Position numbers and translations under genes: made by a program. Source: Anaeromyxobacter diazotrophicus (lineage in GTDB: Bacteria; Myxococcota; Myxococcia; Myxococcales; Anaeromyxobacteraceae). Taken from it: DNA of 64,000 nt. Of the stretch, positions 8,187 to 17,711 are shown one piece after another. Each line of letters begins with the position of its first letter. Positions within the stretch are counted from its first letter, which is position 1. The notes beneath the pieces were generated by a model, which worked only from the letters and a program-made list of their open reading frames with translations, had not been told where the DNA came from and searched no databases. Where the stretch lies: the NCBI RefSeq assembly GCF_013340205.1, contig NZ_BJTG01000003.1:124001-188000 (forward strand). The letters are read 5' to 3'.

Positions 8187-9023
8187 TCAGCGCCTCGCGC
8201 GCTGCTCGTCCGCGGGCAGATGGCAGTTCTTGTACTTCTTGCCGCTCCCGCAGTGGCACGGGGCGTTGCGCCCGGGCCGCGGGTCGCGCCGGGCGGGCGC
8301 GGTCACCGGGGCCGCGTCCTCGAACGGAACCCAGAGCCGCTCGGCGCGATCGAGCACCTCCTCCATCCGATCGCGCTGCTCCTCGCCGAGCGACCCGCCG
8401 AGGTAGCGGACTGCCCTCGCGATCGCGACGAGGTGCTCGCGGTTGCAGAGGTCGCAGTCGCCCACGGGCGCGGCGAGGAGGCGGTCCATGGCGCTCGAGA
8501 GCTGCGCGACGGCGCGCCACTCTCCCCGCTCGGCGAGGAGCCGGGCGGCGGTCGCCGGCTCGTCGTCCAGCAGGCGGAGGAGCGCGGCGCGGATGCGCGC
8601 GTCGTCGGACGGGAGGCGCGAGAGCGCCTCGGCGAGGCCCTCCCGCGCACGTCCCTCGGTCGAGCCGCAGCCATCGAGCGCGGCGAGGAGCGCGGCGAGT
8701 GAAGCAGCGCCGAAGCGTGGCAAGCCGGTCAGCGCGGCGAGCCGGAGCGGATGGATGCTGGGCAGCGCGAGGCATCGGACCAGCGCGGGGACGACGGGGG
8801 TGAGCTTCAGCTCGGCCGCGAGGTAGGCGGCCCGGACCGGATCGCCCGAGCCGGTCGGATGCGAGAGCTCCCGCAAGATGACCGAGCTCAGGACCTCAGC
8901 GGCGAGCTCCGCCCCGATCGAACGCGCCTCCTCGACCGCCGCGTCGTCGAGGCCCGAAGCACGGGTCGCGAGCAGGGCACGCAGGCGAGCCGCGCCGTGA
9001 GCTGGAATGGTCGGGTCGAGCAT
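8187..9023 (-). CDS. SEC-C motif protein with HEAT-like helical repeats
   Basis: A 278-residue protein. The start is ATG 9023 with a perfect GGGAGGACC upstream; the longer frame back to 9125 has no such site. The C-terminus carries the SEC-C zinc motif: RNAPCHCGSGKKYKNCH, Cys-x-Cys...Cys-His, the module that binds zinc at the tail of SecA and in many stand-alone proteins. The N-terminal 200 residues are paired Ala/Leu-rich helices (LRLAALTGLPRFGAASLAALLAAL) like HEAT repeats, plus a CDLCN pair at about 195. The role is unknown; the SEC-C tag often mediates contact with ribosomes or SecB. It converges on the preceding gene with an 18-base gap. Confidence 0.8.
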   Translation of the reverse strand: MLDPTIPAHGAARLRALLATRASGLDDAAVEEARSIGAELAAEVLSSVILRELSHPTGSGDPVRAAYLAAELKLTPVVPALVRCLALPSIHPLRLAALTGLPRFGAASLAALLAALDGCGSTEGRAREGLAEALSRLPSDDARIRAALLRLLDDEPATAARLLAERGEWRAVAQLSSAMDRLLAAPVGDCDLCNREHLVAIARAVRYLGGSLGEEQRDRMEEVLDRAERLWVPFEDAAPVTAPARRDPRPGRNAPCHCGSGKKYKNCHLPADEQRARR

Positions 9024-9223
9024 GAAAGGTCCTCCCGTCGGTAGGCGTGCGCGGACCGCGGCGCGTACCCAGGTCCGAAGCGCGGACCGGGGTGGAGGCC
9101 GAAGTCTCGAGCTGGGATGGGACACCCGCGCACGAGAGGGTGCATCTGCAACCCGCGTGCGCAGCGCAGGGGCGCCGGCGAGGGCGCGGGCGCGCGGCGG
9201 CGGAGGACTCTCGGCCCTGGCCG

Positions 9224-9772
9224 CTAGCGCCGGCGGTAGTGCAGGGCGACGATGCCCGACCGGAGCCGCTTCGCGGCCACGAACTCGAAGTGCAAGGAGG
9301 GCTGCAGGCCGGAGAACAAGTACGGACCGTGCCCGGCCACCACCGGGTGGACCACGAAGCGATACTCGTCCACGAGGCCCAGGCGCTGGAGCGCGGCCGA
9401 GAGCGTCGGGCTACCCACCAGCACTCCGCGCGGCGTGGCCTTCTTGAGCGCCTTCACCGCCCGGGCGAGGTCTCCGTCGAGGTGATGCGTGTTGTTCCAC
9501 GGAAAGTCGCGGCGCGTGGTCGAGACCACGTACTTGGGCTTGGCCTCGAGCTTCCTCGCCCAGGTCCGGCTCGCCTTTGCCGCCTTCGGATCCCGCGCCA
9601 CCTGGGGCCAGGCGTCCTCCATGAGCTCGTAGGTGTTGCGCCCGAAGAGCATCGCCCCCGCCGCGTCCATCACGCGCGTCCAGTAGCGGAGCATCTCGTC
9701 GTCGGCGACCCCCTCGCGGTGGTCGCAGCACCCGTCCAGCGTCACGTTGAGCGCGAAGGTCAGGAGGCCCAT
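9224..9772 (-). CDS. Dihydrofolate-reductase-like (RibD C-terminal) family protein
   Basis: A 182-residue protein with MGLLTFALNVTLDGCCDHR at the start, AMLFGRNTYELMEDAWPQV, KYVVSTTRRDFPWNNT, GVLVGSPTLSAALQRLGLVDEYRFVVHPVVAGHGPYLF, all standard for the YyaP/YwjB DHFR-like family. It probably binds NAD(P)H; the substrate is unknown. AGGT precedes the ATG. It reads alone, with about 200 bases of non-coding DNA on each side, and is divergent from the amylase gene. It differs clearly from the paralogue at 7521-8168, so this is an old family expansion rather than a recent duplication. Confidence 0.85.
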   Translation of the reverse strand: MGLLTFALNVTLDGCCDHREGVADDEMLRYWTRVMDAAGAMLFGRNTYELMEDAWPQVARDPKAAKASRTWARKLEAKPKYVVSTTRRDFPWNNTHHLDGDLARAVKALKKATPRGVLVGSPTLSAALQRLGLVDEYRFVVHPVVAGHGPYLFSGLQPSLHFEFVAAKRLRSGIVALHYRRR

Positions 9773-9958
9773 GGGGCTCTACCTGTCGCGGGGGGCGGGG
9801 CGCTTCAAGCAAGCGGATCCGAGGAGAGAGGCGCGGCGCGCCCTCCTCGTGACGGCTCGGGAGGACGCCTGCCCGCTCGGCCTCTCTCCACGCGGGGTGA
9901 GCCCGTCACGCCGCGGCCCTCGACCCCCTCAGCCACGAGCGGGGTGGGAGGAACGCGA

Positions 9959-11836
9959 ATGTCCACGCCTGAACTGCGCAGCGCCCGAGACATCGACTTC
10001 GCGGACCTGACCCGCGGCGCCGAGCCAGCCCTGTCGTCGCCGAGCGAGGCCCACCGCGGTCGCTTCACGCCCTCGCCCCGCGCCTGGGAGGACCTCGTCT
10101 TCTACTTCCTGCTCCCCGACCGCTTCTCCGACGCCAAGGAGACCGACTACCGGGGCAACGACGGCCTCGTGATCCGCGGCGCTGGCACCCCGAAGTACAC
10201 CCCGGCCTCGAACGGCAACGCGATCGGCACCGAGCAGGAGGCCGCGGCGTGGCGGGAGGCCGGCAAGGGCTGGTGCGGCGGGAACCTGCGCGGCCTCGCG
10301 AGCAAGGTCGGCTACCTGGCGCGGATGGGCGTGACGGCGATCTGGGTCGGCCCCGTCTTCAAGCAGGTCGCCGGCCTCGACACGTACCACGGCTACGCCA
10401 TCCAGAACTTTCTCCAGCTCGACCCCAGGTTCGGGGCGCCCGCCGACCTTCGCGAGCTGGTCGACACGGCGCACGCGCACGGCATCTACGTGGTGCTCGA
10501 CATCGTGATCAACCACACCGGCAACGTCTTCGCGTACACGGGCGACGCTCCCTATTCGGCCGGGCGGACGTATCCGGTGAAGGGCTTCTACGACCAGCAG
10601 CGCGCGGCGGCGCTGCCGTTCAGCGCGCTCCCGGCCGGAGCCTCGATCGAGGCGGCGGTCTGGCCCGCCGAGCTGCAGGCGGGGTCAGCCTTCCACCAGC
10701 GGGGCTACATCCAGCACTGGGATGACGACCCCGAGTTCCGCGACGGAGACTTCTTCGAGCTCAAGGACCTCGATCACGGCGCCGGGGACGTCGCGCAGTA
10801 CAACCCCTCGGCGGCCCTCGACGCGCTCTGCCGTTCGTACTGCTACTGGATCGCCTACGCCGATCTGGACGGGTTCCGCGTCGACACGGTGAAGCACGTC
10901 GACGACGGCGCGGCGCGCTACTTCGCGTCGTGGATCCACGAGTTCGCGCAACGCCTCGGGAAGGACGACTTCTACCTCGTCGCCGAGATCACCGGCAGCC
11001 GGCAGTTCGCGTTCGACAAGCTGGAGCTGACCGGCCTCGACGCGGCGCTCGGCATCGCGGACGTGCGCGAGGCGATGAGCGCCGTCGCCACGGGCGCCGC
11101 TGGACCCGCGGCCTACTTCGACCTGTTCCGCAACTCCAGGGAGCTGGGGAAGGACACGCACGCCTGGTTCCGCGACAAGGTCATCACGATGATCGACGAC
11201 CACGACAAGGTCGGCCAGGATCCGAAGGCGCGCTTCTGCGCGAGCGGCGACGGGCCCGCGCTCGTGCTCAACGCCCTCGCGCTCAACGTGACGACGCTCG
11301 GCATCCCCTGCATCTACTACGGGACCGAGCAGCGCTTCGACGGTCAGGGGAGCGGTGGCTTCGCGGATCGATACATCCGCGAGGCCATGTTCGGCGGGCC
11401 GTTCGGCGCGTTCCGGAGCCGCGGCTGCCACTTCTTCGACGAGGAGGCGCCGGTCTACGTCGAGCTGGCGAAGCTCCTGGCGAGGCGCCGGGAGCGGCCG
11501 GCCCTGCGGCGTGGGCGGCAATACCTGCGACCCATCTCCGGCGACGGCGTCTCGTTCGGATGGCCCACCCGGCTCGGCGGGCCGATCCGCGCGCTCGTCG
11601 CCTGGTCGCGCATCCTCGACGCCACCGAGATCCTGTGCGTCATGAACACCGACCCGGAACATCCGACCACGGCCTGGGTCACCGTGGACGACGGCCTTCA
11701 TCGCCCGGGCTCCACGCTGAGGTGCTTCTATTCGTCGGACGCCGCGGGGATCGGGCGCACCGTGACCGCGGCCGCCCGGAACGGCTCCGCGGTGCAGCTC
11801 GAGGTGCCCGCAGCCGGGTTCGCGATGTACGAGTAG
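9959..11836 (+). CDS. GH13 alpha-amylase family glycoside hydrolase
   Basis: A 625-residue enzyme starting at ATG with GGGAGGAA upstream. All four GH13 regions are present: region I DIVINH (191-196), region II DGFRVDTVKH with nucleophile Asp309 and Arg307, region III with acid/base Glu343 (LVAEITG), and region IV DDHD with Asp416 as the transition-state stabiliser. His in region IV is kept (H415). There is no signal peptide, so it acts in the cytoplasm. The N-terminus reads DLVFYFLLPDRFSDAKETDYRGN, like the maltogenic/cyclomaltodextrinase-type and glucanotransferase-related GH13 enzymes. A C-terminal beta domain follows residue 520. Expected activity is on stored alpha-glucan or maltodextrin; exact specificity is unknown. 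No other glycogen genes are nearby. Confidence 0.9.
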   Translation: MSTPELRSARDIDFADLTRGAEPALSSPSEAHRGRFTPSPRAWEDLVFYFLLPDRFSDAKETDYRGNDGLVIRGAGTPKYTPASNGNAIGTEQEAAAWREAGKGWCGGNLRGLASKVGYLARMGVTAIWVGPVFKQVAGLDTYHGYAIQNFLQLDPRFGAPADLRELVDTAHAHGIYVVLDIVINHTGNVFAYTGDAPYSAGRTYPVKGFYDQQRAAALPFSALPAGASIEAAVWPAELQAGSAFHQRGYIQHWDDDPEFRDGDFFELKDLDHGAGDVAQYNPSAALDALCRSYCYWIAYADLDGFRVDTVKHVDDGAARYFASWIHEFAQRLGKDDFYLVAEITGSRQFAFDKLELTGLDAALGIADVREAMSAVATGAAGPAAYFDLFRNSRELGKDTHAWFRDKVITMIDDHDKVGQDPKARFCASGDGPALVLNALALNVTTLGIPCIYYGTEQRFDGQGSGGFADRYIREAMFGGPFGAFRSRGCHFFDEEAPVYVELAKLLARRRERPALRRGRQYLRPISGDGVSFGWPTRLGGPIRALVAWSRILDATEILCVMNTDPEHPTTAWVTVDDGLHRPGSTLRCFYSSDAAGIGRTVTAAARNGSAVQLEVPAAGFAMYE

Positions 11837-12021
11837 GGTGGCCGCCGGCGACTGTCGGCCCCGCGACACCTGCCGGAAGTGGACACAGTCCCGTCGCCCC
11901 GTGGTCGAGCAGTCGCGGCCGGAGGAGGCCGTTTTCGCAGCGGAAACAGCCGTCGCGTCGCCTGGCCTGCCGCGTGCAAAACGAAGTGCGCATCGCTGCT
12001 AGCCGAGGGGACGGGACGCCG

Positions 12022-12660
12022 ATGAATGACAAGCTCATGAGGCGCAGTCTGCTGCTCGTAGGTGTTGGCCTGCTCCTGGGCGGCGGTCGCGCACGCGCGC
12101 AGGAGCTCGTCGCGACCCCGAGCAACAAGTTCGAGCTGCGCCTGGCCTCCGGGTACGGCCAGGGCCTCGGGCCGGTTGCTGCCGGCGTTCCGACGTTGCA
12201 GGAGCTCGGGAGCGCCGGAGGGACGTTGCTCGTCGACCTGGGTTACCGCCTCGACCCGCGCTGGGAGGTCGGCGTGTACGGGGAGTTCGGCCTGTTCGGC
12301 GCCGGCAAGCTCCCAGGCGGAGACCAGGCCTTCAGCCTCGGGGCAGGCCTCCAGGGACAGCTCCACCTCGCCCCTGCCGGCCGCTTCGATCCCTGGGTCG
12401 GCCTGGGCGTCGGCTGGCGAGGGTACTGGTCGGACCTCCACGGTGGCGCGTATGGCCTCCAGGGGCTCGACCTCGCGCGCTTCCAGGTCGGCCTCGACTA
12501 CCGCGTCGCGCCCACGTTCGCGGTGGGACCGGTGGCGGGCATCACGCTCACGAAGTTCCTCTCCGCGGAACCCCTGGGGGCCAACGGCTACAACGACACA
12601 CGCGATCGGAAGGTCAACGCGTTCGTCTTCGGCGGCGTCGGTGGTCGATTCGAGCTGTGA
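12022..12660 (+). CDS. Outer-membrane beta-barrel-like protein
   Basis: A 212-residue protein with a signal peptide (MNDKLMRRSLLLVGVGLLLGGGRARAQ) followed by alternating amphipathic strands with glycine/aromatic caps, for example LLVDLGYRLDPRWEVGVYGEFGLFG, FSLGAGLQGQLHL, FDPWVGLGVGWRGYW and a final strand ending GGVGGRFEL. That pattern and size fit an eight-stranded OmpA/OprF-like or OmpW-like barrel. The start ATG has GAGGGGACGG upstream. It follows the amylase by 185 bases and converges with the kinase gene. Function is unknown; assignment rests on the strand pattern only. Confidence 0.75.
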   Translation: MNDKLMRRSLLLVGVGLLLGGGRARAQELVATPSNKFELRLASGYGQGLGPVAAGVPTLQELGSAGGTLLVDLGYRLDPRWEVGVYGEFGLFGAGKLPGGDQAFSLGAGLQGQLHLAPAGRFDPWVGLGVGWRGYWSDLHGGAYGLQGLDLARFQVGLDYRVAPTFAVGPVAGITLTKFLSAEPLGANGYNDTRDRKVNAFVFGGVGGRFEL

Positions 12661-12685
12661 GGCCGGGTCCGGAGCCTTCCTGACG

Positions 12686-14290
12686 TCACGGGGGGAACGC
12701 GGCATCCTGCGCGACCAGCTCACGGCGCGGCAGGCGCACCGCGAAGCTCGTCCCGTCCTCCGCGGTGGAGTGCACGTCGATGTCGCCACCGTGCGCGGCC
12801 ACGATCTGCTTCACGATGTAGAGCCCGAGGCCGAGCCCGCGCCCGTGCGACGCGCCGCGCCGAAAGGGCTCGAAGAGGACCGAGAACAGCTCGGGCGGGA
12901 TCGGGGCGCCGGCGTTCCAGACCGTGAGGTGCAGCTGGTCCGCGCCGCCGTCGAGCGACACGCGGACCGGCTCGCCCGGGGAGCCATAGACGATGGCGTT
13001 CCCCACGAGGTTCGACACGACCTGCGCCATCCGCGCCGGATCCCACCGGCCTCGCGTATCGCCCTTCACCACGAGCGCGATCTGGCGCGCCGGGTTCGCG
13101 GCGAGGATCTCCTCCACCACGCCGCGGGTCACCTCGTGGAGGTCGGTCGGGACCCGCGAGATCGGCAGCGCGCCCTTGAAGCGGGTCTCGCTGAAATCGA
13201 GCAAGCTCGCGATCATCTCCAGCATGCGCTTTCCGGACCAATCGATCGCCGCGGCGAGCTCGCGCGTGTCGTCGTCCAGGCCCTCGCGACGCAGGAGCAG
13301 GGTCGCCGCGGTCCGCACCGCCGCGACCGGATTGCGCAGATCGTGGCCCAGGATGCCCAGCATGCGGTCGCGGAAGGCCAGCGCGTCGGCCAGCGCCTCC
13401 TGCACCCGCTTCTGATCGGTGACGTCGGTCGCGGCGCCGGTGACTCCGGTGACGTCGCCCGATGGGCCGCGTAGCGCCTCCATGTGGACGATGCAGTGGT
13501 GCGTGACCCCGTCGAGGGTGAGCCGGACCTCGTCGCGGCTCGGCGCGCCGCTCTCGAGCACCGCCCGCTTCCGCGCCTCGAAGTGCGCGGCCTCGTCGGG
13601 CCGGATGACCCCGGGCGAGACCTTGCCGACGAGGTCCTCGGCGCGGAGCCCGTACATGGGGTTGTAGATCCAGCTGTAGCGCAGGTCGCGGTCGGTCTCG
13701 AACACCGAGACGTGGGTGTGGGCCAGCGCGACCCGGAAGCGCTGCTCGCTCCGCTTGAGCTCCTGGTGAAGCCGGGCGTTCTCGACGACCGCGGCCGCCC
13801 GCTGGGCCAGCTCCTCGCCCAGCGCGAGGTCCTCCTCGGCGTAGCGGCGGCCCGAGTCCGACGTCATCACGAACGTCGACACTCCGACGACGGAGTCATG
13901 GACGACGAGCGGGACGATGAGGAGCGATCGCGTGCCGACCTCGCGCGCGAGCGCCCGCAGCGCCGGGGTCCAGCCATGCGCGATGGCCACCTCGTCCGTG
14001 TAATCGGCGAGGAGGAGCGACCGGCCCGCGAGCAGCGTCTGCCGCGACGGGTCGCCCGCAGGCGGGGCAGCTCGCCTCACTTGTTCCGCCATCGCGACCC
14101 AGATCGGATTGCGGTACGCCACCTCGACGCGGCGCAGGTCACCGCCCTCGACCACATCGACGACGCACCAGTCGGCGAACTCGGGGATGGACAGCCGCGC
14201 CACGGCCGCCAGCACCGCGTCATATTCGAGGGTGCCCGCGAGCGCGCCAACCTTCGATAGGAGTGCAATTCGCTTCGCCGAATCACTCAC
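12686..14290 (-). CDS. GAF-PAS sensor histidine kinase
   Basis: A 534-residue soluble kinase starting at GTG. Order: GAF domain about 15-170 (SLLIVPLVVHDSVVGVSTFVM), short coil, PAS domain about 180-300 (RFRVALAHTHVSVFETDRDLRYSWIYNPMYGLRAEDLVGK, ending in the PAC-like VTGAATDVTDQK), dimerisation/phosphoacceptor helix with His316 in ILGHDLRNPVAA, and an HATPase_c domain with N (LVGNAIVYG), G1 (LTVWNAGAPI) and G2 (GLGLGLYIVK) boxes. It autophosphorylates and passes phosphate to a response regulator. No membrane segments are present, so the signal is cytoplasmic. There is no adjacent receiver gene; it is an orphan, as is common in this group. Confidence 0.9.
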   Translation of the reverse strand: MSDSAKRIALLSKVGALAGTLEYDAVLAAVARLSIPEFADWCVVDVVEGGDLRRVEVAYRNPIWVAMAEQVRRAAPPAGDPSRQTLLAGRSLLLADYTDEVAIAHGWTPALRALAREVGTRSLLIVPLVVHDSVVGVSTFVMTSDSGRRYAEEDLALGEELAQRAAAVVENARLHQELKRSEQRFRVALAHTHVSVFETDRDLRYSWIYNPMYGLRAEDLVGKVSPGVIRPDEAAHFEARKRAVLESGAPSRDEVRLTLDGVTHHCIVHMEALRGPSGDVTGVTGAATDVTDQKRVQEALADALAFRDRMLGILGHDLRNPVAAVRTAATLLLRREGLDDDTRELAAAIDWSGKRMLEMIASLLDFSETRFKGALPISRVPTDLHEVTRGVVEEILAANPARQIALVVKGDTRGRWDPARMAQVVSNLVGNAIVYGSPGEPVRVSLDGGADQLHLTVWNAGAPIPPELFSVLFEPFRRGASHGRGLGLGLYIVKQIVAAHGGDIDVHSTAEDGTSFAVRLPRRELVAQDAAFPP

Positions 14291-14436
14291 GGGGTGCCAC
14301 GGGTCGGTGGAGCGCGATGATACAGGCGATGACGCGGGGCCGGCGACCGCCCCACACGGGGCGGCAAGCGGAGCGCTGCCCGATCATTGCGCCCCTTCCG
14401 TTCCGGTACCGCGAAGACGCTCATGACCCGAGATCC

Positions 14437-17400
14437 TCAGCCACCTAGCAGCCAGAAGAACGCCCCGTTCAGATCGGAAACGCCGATCGTGAAGAACAGG
14501 TCCCTGCCCCGGGCCGGGAACGCGTCGGTCCCCATCGAGATCGAGAAGCGCTGCTGGAATGCGCTCACGCGAAGCGCCGCGCCCAGGCTCGTCCCCCCGT
14601 CGGACCAGCCGACGGATCCTCTCGGCCCCGCGCCGATCGAGAGGCCGGACACGTGCAGCGTCGGCATCAGCGCAAGCGAGGACGAGAGCCGATTGCGGGC
14701 CGCCTCGTACGAGATGGGAGTGATCTCGGCCACGAGCGACGCGTGCCGCCCCAGCCAGAGCGCGGGGTCGAGCCAGGAGGCGGACACGCCTCCGCGTGCC
14801 ACGTCCAGCTCGAGCCGGTAGGGGACGAGGTGAGCGGCGAGTCGCCACCGGTCGAGCGAAGCGGACTGCCCTTTCGCAGGGATCGTGGAGCTGTCGAGCG
14901 CCAGCCTCGGGAAGGGCCCCGTGCTGGCGGGGCCACGCAGCCACAGCTCGCCGACGCGGTGCGCGAGCAGGACGGCCGGGGCGAGATCGGCCGAGGCGGG
15001 CCGCGCGAGCTCACGCTCGTACGACCGATCGAGGAGCCTTCGCAGCGTCCGCCGGGTCCACGCGTCGGGGTCCTCGACGAGGGCGCGCATCTGGAGGTCG
15101 TTCGGCTGGTAATGGCGGGCGCGGAGCGCGGAGAGGAACTCGTCGAACGAGAGCTCCCGGATGCAAGGCGAGGGCGCCTCTGGACCGCAGGCCACGCGCG
15201 CGGAGAGCAGGACCTCCGCCACGGTCACGACGGCGTCGTCCGGCGGCCCGTGCGTGGGCGTCGCCACCCACGCCCACGAGGGGTCGCCTTCCATCCCTCG
15301 CGCGCCCGCCTCGCCGAGCGACGCCTCGAGCTCGGCCCGCGCCAGCATGCGGACGACGTGGCCGGCGGTCGCGGAGCCGTCGACGTCGAGCTGCCGGAGC
15401 ACGCGCTCGAGCGCGACGCCCACGCAGCGCTGGGTCTCGGGCGCGTGGACGTCGAGCTCGCTGGAGGCGTTGTCGCGCGCCGCCCTCGGCGCACCGGTGA
15501 CCGCCTCCTCCTCGCAGAGGGCCAGCGCGATCGCGTGGGAGGCGTCGTAGACGCCGGCGGTGTAGTCGTACTCGCGGAACGGTCGATCCAGGAACGCTCC
15601 GAAGTTTCCGAGCTGCGAGCCCGTGATCGGCGCGAACCGCCTCGAAAGCATGAGCGTACGCTCCGTCCGGTTCTGCTGGAGTGCCTCCGCCTCGCGGCCG
15701 AGCCGGTTGAGCCGCACGATCTCCGCCTGGAGCGTCGGCGCGACGCGGACGATCTCGCGGAGCATGCGGAGGGCTCCCTCCGCCGCGGGTGCGCGCGCCG
15801 CGGCCTGCAGCACCGGGTGGAGCTCGTCCGGAACGAACAGGACGTCGGGGGACGCGAGGATCGTCGCGCTCGCCTGGGCCGCGGCCGCCCCGAGCGTGGG
15901 ATCGGCCCGGAGCGCGCCGAGCTGCTCGACCGCCGCGGCGTTCGAGAGGTGGGCCACCTCGACGCCCAGCGCGCGGCCCACCTGGATCGTGTCGAGGAGC
16001 GCGCCGCGGAACAGCTTCACCCTCGGCTCGGGAAGGGCGCCGCGCGCCACGCGCATCATCTCGTTCGCCAGGAACCTCATCCCCACCGCGCCGATGCGCA
16101 TCTCCCGCGCGAACATCTCCGGGTCGTGCGCGGATCCCGTGACATGATCCCGGAGCACCTCGCTCCCGGCGTGCCGCATGGCCTCGGCCAGGAGGACCAC
16201 CTCCTCCTCGCCCGGCGGAGAGCGAACGCCGGGTGGGTCGCGCCCCGCCACGACGTCGGCGAGCTCGCGCGCGCAGCTCCGCACCGAGGCGGGGTCGCGG
16301 CGGCGCGTCGCGAAGCAACGGAGCAGCGCGCGGCCGAGGGGGCCGCGTGCCGCCGGGCTCGGCTCGGCGTCGCCCAGCGGCGGCTCGGAGTCGGGCGTGG
16401 ACCGCCCCAGGGCGACGGCGGCGTCGCGTTCGACGGTCGCGAACGAGAGCAGGGATGAGGCGGTCTCGTAGAGGAGGCGCCGCGTCGTGACGTTCCACGA
16501 TCCGTTTCGCAGCGTGCGAGACAGGTCCTCGGTCCGGGCGGTGGCGACGAGCTCCGACGCGAGGCGCGCGGCCTCCTCCAGGTTCTGCGCCAGGGCCCGC
16601 GTCGGCGTCGGCGTCGATGGCGGCGGGGCGCCGTTCTCGGACGCGACGGGCCGCAGCCGGCGGAGATCCGGGTCGATGTAGACGTACGTCACGGGCTGGA
16701 GCGGCTGGGTCGTGGACAGGGACTGCGTCAGGTCCACGCCGAGGCCCACGGGCGTGTTGTCGAAGATGCCGCCGTCCACGTACTGGTGCGGACAGAGCGT
16801 GAGGGGCTCGCCCTCCGGCGATCGTGCCGGACAGCTCAGGTGCGTGATGGTCCCCAGCGGTCCCTCGCACGTCCCGGTCTTGACCTGGCTCGAGGGCGGG
16901 CAACGCGCCGCGCAGTCGCACAGCTCGCGGGCCCGGAAGGCGAGGGGGAACGCCGACGAGGCGAGCAACCCCTGCATGACCTGGGGCCACGAGAGCGCCG
17001 TCCCGAGCTCGCTCCGGTCCCGCCGCGCGATGTCGATCACGTCGGAGCGTGCCTCCGCGTCGGCGAGGCGCTGCGATACGACGTGGGGATCTCCCTCGGC
17101 GCCGACCTCGAGGCGCCACGGCAGCGCGAAGCGCTGCGTACGCAGCGTCAATCCTCCGACCTCGTGCTCCGCCGCCCTCGCGCGCGTGACGGTGAGCCCG
17201 ATCGGGAGGCGGCAGCCGGGCCGGAATCGTCGCCACGCGGCGGCGGCGCCCAGCCTGCGCTCGAACTGGCCGAACGCGTCCAGCAGCGGCCGGCTGGACA
17301 GCAGCGCGTCCCCGGGCAGATAGCCCGCGGCGTCGTCGGGGAGCAGCGCGTCGAGCCCGACGCCCATCCACAGGTCGTGCAGCAAGTTGTGATCGACCGC

Positions 17401-17709
17401 GTCCTCGTCGGAGCCGCCCTCGGAGCACCAGAGGGCCCCGCTCAGGAGCGCGTTGATGCTGCCGGCCGAGGCGCCCGTCACGGCCACGAGGCGAGGAGCA
17501 CCCCCGGCGGCGAGGGGGCGCGAGCTCGCGTCGCGCGAGAACCGCACGACCGCCCAGCTCAGCCCCGCCTCGTACGACCCGAGGCTCACGCCGCCGCTCA
17601 GCACCAGCGCGACGGGTATGTCCGTTCGCCGGAGCTGCTCGGGTGCCGCCGGGGCTGGCGCAGCCTGGGCGAGCACAAACGCGAGGATGGCGGGGGTGAC
17701 GGAATGCAT
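14437..17709 (-). CDS. Patatin-like phospholipase with C-terminal barrel-like region
   Basis: A 1090-residue protein. The start at ATG 17709, two bases after the upstream stop, gives a proper signal peptide (MHSVTPAILAFVLAQAAPAPA). The patatin domain has the oxyanion loop SGGVSLGSYEAG (38-49), the nucleophile elbow GASAGS with Ser81, and the catalytic Asp312 in YVDGGIFDNTP. This is the Ser-Asp dyad of lipid acyl hydrolases. Several Cys pairs (about 264-302) fit an extracytoplasmic location. A long helical middle follows, and the last 150 residues alternate strand-like segments and end in a short aromatic run (NGAFFWLLGG), suggesting an outer-membrane anchor. It is the last gene of the efflux operon, an unusual partner. 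Confidence 0.85.
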   Translation of the reverse strand: MHSVTPAILAFVLAQAAPAPAAPEQLRRTDIPVALVLSGGVSLGSYEAGLSWAVVRFSRDASSRPLAAGGAPRLVAVTGASAGSINALLSGALWCSEGGSDEDAVDHNLLHDLWMGVGLDALLPDDAAGYLPGDALLSSRPLLDAFGQFERRLGAAAAWRRFRPGCRLPIGLTVTRARAAEHEVGGLTLRTQRFALPWRLEVGAEGDPHVVSQRLADAEARSDVIDIARRDRSELGTALSWPQVMQGLLASSAFPLAFRARELCDCAARCPPSSQVKTGTCEGPLGTITHLSCPARSPEGEPLTLCPHQYVDGGIFDNTPVGLGVDLTQSLSTTQPLQPVTYVYIDPDLRRLRPVASENGAPPPSTPTPTRALAQNLEEAARLASELVATARTEDLSRTLRNGSWNVTTRRLLYETASSLLSFATVERDAAVALGRSTPDSEPPLGDAEPSPAARGPLGRALLRCFATRRRDPASVRSCARELADVVAGRDPPGVRSPPGEEEVVLLAEAMRHAGSEVLRDHVTGSAHDPEMFAREMRIGAVGMRFLANEMMRVARGALPEPRVKLFRGALLDTIQVGRALGVEVAHLSNAAAVEQLGALRADPTLGAAAAQASATILASPDVLFVPDELHPVLQAAARAPAAEGALRMLREIVRVAPTLQAEIVRLNRLGREAEALQQNRTERTLMLSRRFAPITGSQLGNFGAFLDRPFREYDYTAGVYDASHAIALALCEEEAVTGAPRAARDNASSELDVHAPETQRCVGVALERVLRQLDVDGSATAGHVVRMLARAELEASLGEAGARGMEGDPSWAWVATPTHGPPDDAVVTVAEVLLSARVACGPEAPSPCIRELSFDEFLSALRARHYQPNDLQMRALVEDPDAWTRRTLRRLLDRSYERELARPASADLAPAVLLAHRVGELWLRGPASTGPFPRLALDSSTIPAKGQSASLDRWRLAAHLVPYRLELDVARGGVSASWLDPALWLGRHASLVAEITPISYEAARNRLSSSLALMPTLHVSGLSIGAGPRGSVGWSDGGTSLGAALRVSAFQQRFSISMGTDAFPARGRDLFFTIGVSDLNGAFFWLLGG

Positions 17710-17711
17710 CG

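Noticed and set aside
12686-14290. Two-component pair with a neighbour
   Set aside because: No receiver gene within several kilobases on the same strand; treated as orphan kinase.
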